From assembly GCF_958298935.1 (NCBI RefSeq), contig NC_084922.1, forward strand, positions 46,721,958-46,785,957: 64,000 nucleotides of DNA, given 5' to 3'. The translations under genes and the position numbers were made by a program. The number at the start of each line of letters is the position of its first letter. Within the stretch, counting starts at the first letter, position 1. This DNA is from Phragmites australis (lineage: Eukaryota; Streptophyta; Magnoliopsida; Poales; Poaceae). The notes under the pieces were generated by a model, which was not told the DNA's origin, made no database searches, and was given only the letters and a program-made list of their open reading frames with translations. Positions 1-10,651 of this stretch are shown here, in pieces.

Positions 1-1199
1 ACGAATACAGTGTTTGAAATACATAAAAAAAAAGGAGGAGGTAACATGCACATCACGTGAATAATTTCTCACCACATTTTCTTCGAAAATGCAGTAAACC
101 CCACTCGAAATCTCGGTACAACCAAAGGACTCGACAAGCACAGCACCACGGCCACGATCACTTCGCTTTCGAAGAGATGCAATTTTTTATTTTTTTTACT
201 GCCGGGATGTTGCGTCCATGTGTCGCACTGATCCGTATAGCTGTCTGTGTCTGGCTCCTCTCCCAGCCTCTCTCTCCCTTGTCTTTCTCCTTTTCCTGCG
301 CCAAGCATATGCAAAGCTATCCTGCGAGTTTTTGTCTCATGAGGCCAGATGGACACGGTCCCCCCGCTCCGACCGCATCCGATCAGGGCCTTTCCGTCCG
401 CATCGCCACAGCCCGGCCGGGTCGCCTTCACGTCCTTTTCGTGCCTCTCCCTCTCGCATGCAAGCGCCCAAGTTTGTTTCCCTTTCACCTCGTCCGTTGG
501 TCGCCGACTCGTGAGCACGCATGTACTACCGCGACGGATCGCTCGCCAACCTCCCATCGCTGCTGCCGCTTGTCGAATCAACCGTATCCTGGTACCGTGG
601 CTTCACGTACCCGTTGCAGCGAGAGGCGCGCGCGCGGGGCACGGTGGGAACATTAAAACCGAGCGTGAGAACCATCGTCGATGCGTTGCGAGCCCGGCGA
701 GAGCGCGCCATGGGCGAACAGGACAGCCAACCACCATTATGAATCGAGGTCGGCGACCTGTGGGTGCCAAGAACGAGGGCCTCAGGAGATGGTGGTAGCT
801 GGTGCTAGTGGGAGAAGCACAGAACAGGGTTCTTCACTCCATGTGGGGCAGTGGAAAAATTGAGAGAATGCTGTGCCGTAGTACGCTAGACATGTGGCAG
901 GAGGGCGGTTGGTGGACACGGGCACAAATCTAGAAGGATTCGATGGCCAATGCGGTGTGCTTGCCGAGGATTATAGTAAATAAACTAAGCACGCGTCGAT
1001 CGCCAGTAGCTGACGAGGCGAGCAGATCTTGAGACGCATCACGCATAGGACCCCTACGAAATGATGCTCTCAGATGGAACTGGAGTCGTGACTGTTATTA
1101 TCTATCGTTTAGCAGTAACTTTCTAGTCTGGACCGAAAGCTTGGAGTTGGTAACTGGTTGGAAGCCTTTTAATTTTATCTTTGCCATGTTGCGTTTGAG

Positions 1200-1279
1200 T
1201 TGTGGTTGGCTCGGTTTTATAAAATGGCTGTGATAAGAGTTGCGGTTGGCTCGGTTTTATAAAATGGCTGTGATAAGAG
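1200..1279. repeat. Two-copy 40-bp tandem repeat with TATA-like core
   Basis: Two adjacent 40-bp units (1200-1239 and 1240-1279) differ at one position. Each contains GGTTTTATAAAATGG. A partial third copy of the TTTTATAAAAT core follows at about 1283-1293. No gene follows in either direction, so promoter function is unsupported. Confidence 0.8.
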
Positions 1280-3490
1280 GATGTTTTATAAAATAATGTC
1301 ATGTCTCTCTTTCTGCTCGGTCGCTTTTTCCCTTCTAAGTTCACAACCAGCCATCTTTCTTTCTCCGGAGAGTTAATAAAAGCGCTATGCCAACTACTAC
1401 CTACAATATGGCGCACAATAACTAGAATACTCTTCCTTTTCTGGTTAGATGCATAAGTATATTTGCAACTTAAGCATAAGCAATGGGCCTGTGCATTTGA
1501 TGCAATGATGTATAGGCTACTTGCGTCACTGCCTAATACTACCACTAATAATTGTAGCACTGATTTGGTGAGTTAGAAATTGGGGTGTGACCGTATAATA
1601 GAGAAACGGTGCAACTAGTAATGTGCCAACAATTCCTTTTTACCTCATCTAAAAAATACGTTTTACTTAATGAGAGGAATGCGAAAGCTTGCCTGCTAAC
1701 AACACTGGTAGTTGTGTGTGGAACAAATTCTGCAAAGCACTATCCGTTTCATGTACAGTGATTTTTGGGAGCATAACAGGGTACGAGTCGGATGGAGCTG
1801 GGACTGATTCCTTGTGTCACCATCGAATTAAGATTGTGGAACAGAATATCAGTTGGGCCGACGTGGTACGGCCATTCATGGCGTGAATGGCACAAGCCAC
1901 CTTCCACTTCCATGGCGATTTTGAACGAGCTAGCCAGGGCTCGAGCACCCAATCAATGTGCTGGCATGGCGCCGGGAAAGTTGCTTTTGCGCTTCCATGA
2001 CCATCATGTGAAAGCGCCCGTTGGCACCCGTCAATCCAGGCTTGACAACCGTTCCTAGCTAGGGTGCCTTTGAACTGGCCTGGCGAACGTCACTAGGAAT
2101 TGTCTCGAGAACTCGAGGAGAAAAAAAGGAGGCAACGCGTTATTTGGGCTCCCTTTAGAGCTTAGAGTTTAAACGGTCGAGCTTCGGTTTCGGATTAAAT
2201 TCACTCGAAACTGAAAAGTTTGAGGCCATTCGCGCTGCTCGCGGGAGCTAAGGCCAAATTTGGCAGAAACTCCCCTACGTTTTCACCAAGGAATCGAACT
2301 CAGGCATTTTGGAGCTGGAAGCACAGCCGGGACGCGCATCCCACGATGGTGAATTCACCTATTAGCGGATAAGGAAACAGCTGTTTTTTCCCATGAGAAT
2401 GTAAATGAGGAGTAATTATCTATTGTCGGGTCTAGCAGGTCAGAATAGTAACCTGTATCTCGTTCCTGTTTTCTCATAAGTCCCACTTATATCATATATA
2501 GACTAATATATGTGTATCAAATATATCTAAGACTCCTATATCTACTGTCCGATCTATCTCAAGGTCTAACTAATGCATCAAACATTGTAGTAGGGGAACC
2601 CGTGAGAATGTAAATAGGGACCGAGAATTATCCTTCAAACCGGAACGGAGATGGTTGCCTATTCGCGGCTGCCATCTCTCTCTGATCTGAACCAGCCGTG
2701 GCCCGTTCTGGCGCGTTCCTCGCAACGGCTACGGCCTCGGGCGCGTGCGCCGCCTGCCGCCCTCTCCGCGCAGGAGACCACCGCCTCTCACTCCCATACC
2801 ACCGCGGCGCTACCACATCGACGGACTCGAGGTCGCGCACAGCAGGTGAACGGCGGTGACCGGACCTCCTAACAAGCCGCCTGCAAGACAAAGCGCAGTT
2901 GATTAGCAGTGCTGCTACAGTACCACCGCTGCTTTTTTCCATTTCGATCTCACGTCGCTCTCTGGTCATGCACTCATGCCTAGAGTACAGCATCACCAGG
3001 GACGTGAATTGAATGCCCCCTCACAGGTGGCCGCGTCCGGAGCGCCAACCCGACCAAATTCACCCGTCCAATAAAGCCTGTGGACTGGTACCAGCCCAGC
3101 AATTTTTCACCTTTTCTGTAGATGGATCGGCATTTTTTATTCGACCAAAAAAAAAAAAAAGGAAACCAAGCGGCATCGGATGCTTGAGGGTCAGTTAATT
3201 TCGACTTTGAATTATGGTTTTCAATTTTTATGACCTGAAGCTAAAATAAATAGATAGATTTTTGCTATAATTTTTTATAATTTATTTGTTGAAATGTAGG
3301 AATCCAAAAAACTAGTTTTTATCAGCTGTTCACATATTCTGAGAGTCTATTTTACTGAACTGTCTATCAATTTTTTTAAAATTTATAATTTAAAAGTTTT
3401 TCACAATCTAACTATTTACGATCTAACTTTTTATAATTCATAATTTATAAGTTATTTTTTAAATTCTCAGCAAAAACAAACCATCCTTGA

Positions 3491-3894
3491 GGGCCCCTTT
3501 GGATCAAAGGAATTTTGGAGGAAAAATAGAGGAATTCAATTCAAAGGAAAATTTCCTATACATGATATTTGGATAGTTGGATTGCCTCAGAGTAATATTG
3601 CAGGATAGGAAAGTTTCCTTCACATTTTGGAGGAATTCTACCAAGAGGTCTAACCTAATGTTTTCAATTCCTTTCAGAGTTCCAATACATCTTCTATCTT
3701 TATCTCTCCATCCTCTTTATTGCTAATGAACATCTAAACTCAAAATTCCTGTACTTTTTCCTATGAAGCATCTAAACATCTCATATAAGTAATTCATATG
3801 TTTTACCATTCCATAAGATTCAAGAAACTGGACAGTTTCAATCTTATATTTTTACTATTCCTACATTTTAAAAATCCTACGTTCAAAGAGACCC
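3491..3894. mobile_element. MITE-like element with degenerate terminal inverted repeats
   Basis: The left end GGGCCCCTTTGGATCAAAGG is inverted, with mismatches, at the right end (reverse complement GGGTCTCTTTGAACGTAGG). The body is about 400 bp, AT-rich and non-coding. I could not find a convincing target-site duplication, so the superfamily and exact ends are open. The start sequence resembles the GGCCCTGTTTGG-type ends common among grass MITEs. Confidence 0.5.
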
Positions 3895-5059
3895 AGAGAC
3901 GCCATACGGAAAATGTGGGTGATGGATGGGCTCTCCGACACCTCCCATGGACGCCTAGACATAGCCATCACCAAATTCATGGCGCTTCTCGTTGATTAGG
4001 TCCACAAATATCACAAGTATGCATCTCAAGGGGGGAGAGACTGGAATGCGAGGCCCACTTGAATTAATGTATCCCCAACCCCTTCGTCCATTATCTGTCC
4101 TGCCATTAGGTCTTGTGAGTATGATTACGATGGCATTTTATCAAGGATGTGTTTACCGGAACGTCGGTGGAGCTGCCTAAGAACTGTAGGAGTAGCTCGC
4201 AATACAGATGACGCTAGTAACTGTTTGTTTGGTTGGGCGTACGAGCGTGAGTATGGTATCATCAGAACCAGGCTTTGTCCTCGCGTTTGATTGGTTGGAT
4301 AGAACCAAATTATCTTAGACGGAGCGGTATCGATTCCAGTAATATTTTCTCCAGATGTTGAACCGTTCTATATGTAAAAATCGACCGAACGACTCATACA
4401 AATCGTGTTAACTCTGCTAATCATTTATAATTAGTGATGATTAACAATTATCAGTAGTTATTAAGATTTTTTAGTTAAATATTAGTTACAATTAGATGTC
4501 ATTAACCATACTAATTATTATTATGTGTATTTTTAGTTAAACATTAGTTACTTTATATGTTTCTCGAACATGGCTTCACACTGTAGTCTTGAACGCATAA
4601 AGTTGATCTAAACAGTCAACTGGTCAAAATATCAAATCAGACATTCGGACCACTAGCTGTAATTTACAAACTTACACGTTCATCCTGATCGAACCGGCTG
4701 ATGTTTATGTCCGTGCCTCCATTTATCCCCACACTTAAATATGCTGAGGAGACAAAGACTGACATGAGGAGCTCATCCATTTATGAGATACGAAGAAATG
4801 AGATAAATGTACTCATTGGTTAGTTGTTAACCAGTTTTAAATCACCGACTCCGGCTGGAAGGTTTTGCTCTTCAAGGTGCACCACGTGGACCCGAGAAGA
4901 CGGGCAAGATTATTGTTGAACTGCCGCGCTCGCTCGCGTTTTCCATTCCCATCTGCTTTTGCATAAGGATATCTCCAGCGCCTACCGTAAACTACTCTGT
5001 TGTAATCATTGGGCCGCTTTTCTAGCACCCCAGTAATATAGGGAGGAGAGCGTTAAGCT

Positions 5060-5356
5060 AAGTATATTTGACAGAGCTTTTCTTGATATAAATTTTTTAT
5101 GAAAAATAATTTTCTGTGGAGGTGATTCCGTGGTTAAAAATGATTCTTTTTTAATTCTTTAAAATAAAATATATTAAGAAAGTTTTTCTCTACGAAAAGT
5201 GAATTAAGAAAGTTGTTTTTTTTTTCAGTTCCCTAACTTCTACTTCATTTCAAAGAATCACTCCTACGAACACTCAGAGAGCTAAAAGCTACTATTTGAT
5301 AGAATTTTCCTAATTTCAGCTAGAAAGCTGGTCTGAAAGCTTTGCCAAACAATCCC
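5060..5356. mobile_element. MITE-like element in the promoter region of the GUX gene
   Basis: The left end ATTTGACAGAGCTTTT is inverted at the right end (reverse complement GTTTGGCAAAGCTTT), with an AT-rich, non-coding body of about 300 bp. It ends about 145 bp upstream of the TATA box of the GUX gene. No target-site duplication is certain. Confidence 0.5.
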
Positions 5357-5499
5357 TTACTCTAAATTTACTGATTCTTTTTCTGTCCTTTAACAATATT
5401 AAGAATTTTTTAAAAAAGTAACGAAAAGTAGAAATAAATAAATAATATTATAATAATGTTAAAAAAATAAAATTTAAAGTATTTTGGGATATATCCTCC

Positions 5500-6217
5500 T
5501 ATATATAACTCGCCTGCTGCTACTCTCTCTCGGAGCTTTGTAGAAGAGGGAACCCCACTCAAGCCGCCACCGCACCGACTGCGTCCGCTTCAGCCCGTTG
5601 CTCTCGCCATTGCGGCGGTCCTCTCTTCCACGAGTCTCCTCCGCCTCGCTTGCCCGCCCGCCTGCCTTCCGGGTACGCGCCGCGCCACCTTCGGTTCTTG
5701 TGTCGTTGGTGGTTTTTTATCTGGTTTTGATGCGTTCTTGCGGGAGGCGCTTGATCTGTTCTTGGTTCTTTGGGTTTTCTTCTCCGGTGGCTGTGCGGCA
5801 CCACCATTACCTTGGTTTGGTGACATCTGTTCCTCTGCTTCTTTTGTTCAGCAGATTTACCCTTTTTTTCTTGGCTTCTTTTTTTTTTTGATTTGTTTCA
5901 TTTTTTTTACTTGGTGCTTCCCAGATTTTGTTTTACAACTTTACTTGCTTCTTCTCCAATTTTTACTTGCTTCTTTTCACCTGCCCATTTGTTCCCTGTA
6001 TTGCTGTTCATCTGAGGAGATTTTCACTTCTTTGGCTGTTCCTGTGTGGCACTTGGGCATCTTTTTTGCTTCAGTGAACTGCAGAAGCTCACCAATCCTC
6101 CTGTGTTTGCTGCCTCCATTTCAGATGAGAAGCGGCGCAACTCGGGCGTTGGGAGTGTGGCCAGCTTAGAGCCTTCTGAGTCATTAGTCACCGAGAAGGA
6201 TCCAGACGATAAAGCGC
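5500..6217 (+). promoter_or_regulatory. Promoter and 5' leader of the GUX gene, with probable leader intron and uORF
   Basis: A TATA box (CTATATATAACT, about 5500-5511) precedes a CT-rich leader, so transcription probably starts near 5535. The T-rich stretch to about 6124 looks like a leader intron: a possible donor lies at CCGG|GTACGC (5672/5673), and a strong acceptor CCATTTCAG ends at 6124. A 14-codon upstream ORF (6125-6169, MRSGATRALGVWPA) would begin at the first base of the next exon and ends 48 bases before the main ATG at 6218. Splicing here is inferred from motifs only. Confidence 0.55.
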
Positions 6218-9200
6218 ATGGGTTCCTTGGAGGCCCGGTACCGGCCGGCCGGAGCAGCGTAAGATCTCCCTGTCCAAACCCCTCTCGATCTAATGCGAAG
6301 CTCCCTTCCCCCCTCTCACTCTCGTCTGTGTCCGTGCCTTGCTGTTGTTTTCTAGCTGGTCATGCTCGGCGCGGTTGCGTGCTAATCCAGGTTCAGATAT
6401 GCGCCCCTGGCATGTGCCGTCATGTGTTGCATGTTAGATTTATATCTAAGCTAGTATCGATGCCTGTGGCTGTGTTGGAGACCATCGGTTCTTATCATGT
6501 AATCTCGCAGCTCGTAGGAGTGTCGTTGTACTGCCTTGTAGTACCTTGCACAAGATGCCGTTCTTTTCCTTTGGTCTCCGTCCATCATCCGTGCCCCTCC
6601 TTAACTTCCACTGATTTTGTTGGTGGTGCGGTTGGTCTGATGGTGGTTGTGCCTTTATGATACTCATCCGTCCATCCATCCATCCATCCATCTGTTCTCC
6701 CATATTGCCTGCCACTCTCAGCAAGAGCTGGAGAAACGGCAAAAACTTGCTCTTTTCCCCCCTTGTGCTGTTTGCTCCTGGATACTGATATGCTTAGTTG
6801 CTGATGGTTCGTTGTCGAGGTGTTTCAGGCGTATGAATCGGTCTGCCTTCACTCTTCAGTTTCACCTGTTCCCCTGACCGGAAGTTAGTCCTATTTTAGT
6901 GGAAATTTTGATCCCATATTTAGATGCTGATGGCAGCAATTTGGTTCCGATCAGTTTTGCTGTAAAGTGCAGCCAGGCGTCGGTGGCCACTCTCACAGCC
7001 GTTTTGACCCCAAAGACCGCTCCTTGTGTCAGCAACGCTATTAAATCTGTGCACGCATTAGTTTCATGTGCAGCCTGCTACGGGCACTGCGTCTGCCGCG
7101 TTGAGCTGGTCAGCTACTTCTGCTTTGTGCCTTGTGGCCCAGTAGCGTTGAATTGGCGTGCTTAGCGTGTAGAAAATGCTGGGTTTTGGTTTGTGGCCCA
7201 ACCGGTGATTTCTGCTATCTTGGTCGGGTCCGTTTTCTTGCATCAATCTTCTTGATGTTTACGGTAGTACTGCAAAGCTTTCTTCTCTGCATCTGGGATT
7301 AATCATCCGTGCAGCTTTTTCGTTGCGTGTTTGATAGTATTCAAACTGCTGGCGCTAAGCGTGCTTTCTTGATTTGAGACCAAGAACATGGGGGTTAGGT
7401 ACCTGGAATCTTCGTGCTTAATGATGTACCCCTTTCCTAAAAGATGTGACTAATAAAGTAGAGGCCTGGGGAATACGAGAGTGCACTAATTTGCTTTTGG
7501 TTCTTTTTAAAGTCTCAGTTCTGTGGGTAGTTTTTTTTTTTTGGCTTTAGCCTTTTTTCTTGCATAGCCAAATCACTTTAGTGTGATCACTTTCCCAAGC
7601 CACATACGAGATACTGCAATTTCTCCTTTCCAAAAGATGTGGTTTGAAGACTTAAGTTTTAGTTTTACAAGGTAGTTTTGTCCATAGATACCACCTCATG
7701 CCAGTGTATCTACCTCCCAAATAAAAATATGAGACCAATGCAAACTTCAAGGAAAGCTAAACACTGCCACCGTCGACTGTTGAAAATATTGTGGTCTTAT
7801 CTTTCTATAACTAAGCTTTGGGGGGAAAAGTTTGGATAAGGTTATTTGACCCTCTACCAGTGTCATCATTCTGCAGTTGTTGTTTTGACAGGGACCTGAT
7901 GAACAGTTTTGATTACTTACATGTACTTTTGGTAAAAACAGTAATGGCATAAGCTGCAAACATACTTATTTCTTCAGTACCTTTCCATTTTCTGACGACT
8001 GTCTAGTGTCTACATACAAACAAACATAAATAACTAAAGTCGGTTATCTTCCTGCATACTCCCTCTGATTCCATTACAAGTCTATTTGGAATCAGACGGA
8101 ACACTAAAATGGAACCTCCAAATGAAAGGGGAAACCCTGCTGATCAAGGCATGGATCTATTCTGTTTTTTTCTTTTGAATTTTGCATGACTAGAATATTA
8201 ATTGCTGTTATCTAAAATATAACTACTAATTGCTGTCCAAATATTCGTGTGAAAGGAGTCCACTTTGTCTAACTGTGTTTCCTTTTTTTTCAGTGATGAT
8301 ATAGCTAAGAGAAGGACCCAGAAAAGCAAAAGTTTCAAAGAGGTTGAAAAGTTTGATGTTTTTGTACTGGAGAAAAGCTCTGGTTGCAAATTCCGATCCT
8401 TGCAACTTTTGCTCTTCGCTATTATGTCTGCTGCATTTCTGACGCTCCTATACACGCCATCTGTGTATGAACATCAATTGCAGTCGAGCTCTCGGTGAGT
8501 ATACCTCCCACAGTATCCAGTAATGCAGTAGACTATGATGATACGTTCGCATTAGTTCCTGATACACTTATTCCGAGATTGAGGCATTGAGCTGAGTTGT
8601 ATATGACATGACAATACAATGCCTATTACCATGGTGCTTATACTGGTCGATATGCTTTGCAGGCTTGTTAATGGGTGGATATGGGATAAGAGAAGTTCCG
8701 ATCCCCGATATGTATCTTCTACCAGTATTCAGTGGGAGGATGTATATGGAGCTACAAAAACTCTGAATGGTGGTCAACAAAAGCTCAAAGTTGGACTCCT
8801 GAACTTTAACAGAACCGAGTTTGGCTCTTGGACACATATGCTCCCAGAAAGTGATTTTTCAATCATACGACTAGAGCATGCCAACGAAAGCATTACCTGG
8901 CAGACTCTGTATCCTGAATGGATAGATGAGGAGGAAGAAAAAGAGATACCATCTTGCCCATCACTTCCAGACCCTAATTTTCCAAGAGGGACACACTTTG
9001 ATGTAATTGCTGTTAAGCTTCCCTGTACTCGAGTGGGGGGCTGGTCAAGAGATGTTGCACGGCTGCATTTGCAGCTATCGGCAGCAAAATTGGCAGTGGC
9101 CAGCGCAAGAGGCAATGGTAGAGTCCATGTGCTCTTTGTGACTGATTGCTTCCCTATTCCAAATCTCTTCTCTTGCAAGGACCTTGTCAAACATGAAGGC

Positions 9201-10651
9201 AATGCTTGGCTGTACAAACCTGACGTGAAGGCACTTAAGGAGAAGCTCAGGCTTCCTGTTGGATCCTGTGAGCTTGCTGTTCCACTCAATGCAAAAGGTA
9301 ACTTGGTAATTATCTGCAGTTTTTAATAGCTTCCCATCTGAAGACACTTATATTTCCTAGTGTAATCAATGCACATCAACCTGGTAACTGTACAATTGCA
9401 TGTCTGAAAGTTTACAGAGATACAATTAGTGCTGCAAATGCTAAGTATTGAAGGACTATTATACCATTTTCTGAAACATGATGACAATACTGTCTACATT
9501 GCTTTATTTAGGCGTGCATGATCAACTTTTCTTAGAAAAAGTCAGAATGTACCTATTCACCTTCTAGTTTTTTCCCTGAACGATCAACAATTTCCAGTTG
9601 ATAACATTTTTTCCGTTCTTTTGCAGCACGACTTTACACAGTAGACAGACGCAGAGAAGCGTATGCTACAATACTGCATTCGGCAAGTGAATATGTTTGT
9701 GGTGCAATCGCAGCAGCTCAAAGCATTCGCCAAGCAGGATCAACAAGGGACCTTGTTATTCTTGTTGATGACACCATAAGTCAGCACCACCGCAAGGGAC
9801 TGGAATCTGCAGGGTGGAAGGTCAGAATAATAAAGAGGATCCGGAATCCTAAGGCTGAACGTGACGCCTACAATGAATGGAACTACAGCAAATTCCGGCT
9901 ATGGCAGCTTTCAGATTATGACAAGGTTATATTCATTGATGCCGATCTCCTCATCCTGAGGAATATTGATTTCTTATTTGCCATGCCAGAAATCACTGCA
10001 ACTGGCAACAATGCAACGCTCTTCAACTCTGGTGTCATGGTCATCGAACCCTCAAACTGCACATTCCAGCTGTTGATGGAGCACATCAATGAGATAACAT
10101 CTTACAACGGTGGTGACCAAGGGTATCTGAATGAGATATTCACATGGTGGCATCGGATTCCAAAACACATGAACTTCTTGAAGCATTTCTGGGAGGGTGA
10201 TGAAGAGGAAGTGAAGGCGAAGAAGACTCGGTTGTTTGGCGCTAACCCACCAATCCTCTATGTCCTTCACTACTTGGGCCGGAAACCATGGCTGTGCTTC
10301 CGGGATTACGACTGTAACTGGAATGTTGAAATACTGCGGGAGTTTGCGAGTGACGTTGCACATTTTCGCTGGTGGACAGTGCACAACAAGATGCCAAAGA
10401 AACTCCAGAGCTATTGCCTTCTGAGATCAAGGCTGAAGGCTGGGTTGGAGTGGGAACGTCGGCAAGCTGAGAAAGCAAACTTCACTGATGGGCATTGGCG
10501 GCGGAACATAACAGATCCAAGGCTGAAAACTTGCTTTGAGAAGTTCTGCTTCTGGGAGAGTATGTTATGGCACTGGGGCGAGAGCAAGACCAACTCGACG
10601 AAGCAAAGCCCGGTGCTGGCGATGCCTACCGCGAGCCTGTCAAGCTCATGA
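6218..10651 (+). CDS. GUX: GT8 glucuronoxylan alpha-glucuronosyltransferase (GUX/PGSIP family)
   Basis: Exons 6218-6258, 8294-8494, 8663-9297 and 9627-10651 join in frame to give 633 aa, the usual size for this family. Known role of the family: Golgi type II membrane enzymes that transfer glucuronic acid from UDP-GlcA to xylan. In the sequence, a short basic N-terminus starting MGSLEARYRPAGA is followed by a signal anchor at about residues 48-67 and the GT8 catalytic domain from about residue 290. The metal-binding DxD is at residues 397-399 (FIDADLL), followed by NSGVMVIEP, GGDQGYLNE and HYLGRKPW blocks. The start was chosen because the ATG at 6218 is the only one whose frame joins exon 2 at phase 2, and the exon 1-2 junction reads through into a family-like N-terminus. 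Intron 1 is about 2 kb. Which GUX paralogue this is remains undecided. Confidence 0.95.
6668..6692. repeat. (CCAT)n microsatellite in GUX intron 1
   Basis: A short run of CCAT units (CATCCGTCCATCCATCCATC and on) lies in the first intron. It is a simple sequence repeat with no evident function. Confidence 0.8.

Larger units (their letters stand above)
1..5059. other. Intergenic region, no supported gene
   Basis: Open frames here are short, overlap on both strands and show no recognisable domain, so I annotate no gene. The 5' 900 bases are CT- and GC-rich, and the rest is mostly AT-rich. A 40-bp tandem duplication lies at 1200-1279 and a MITE-like element at about 3491-3894; both are listed separately. 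The segment at 2628-2996 is GC-rich but has no domain I recognise. Confidence 0.6.

Noticed and set aside
57..798. Overlapping frames of 145-199 codons at the left edge
   Set aside because: They overlap one another in several frames and on both strands, have low-complexity composition, and show no domain or splice pattern.
2270..2330. tRNA- or SINE-like B box (GAGTTCGATTCC on the - strand)
   Set aside because: No matching A box at the right distance and no cloverleaf; one short match is not enough.
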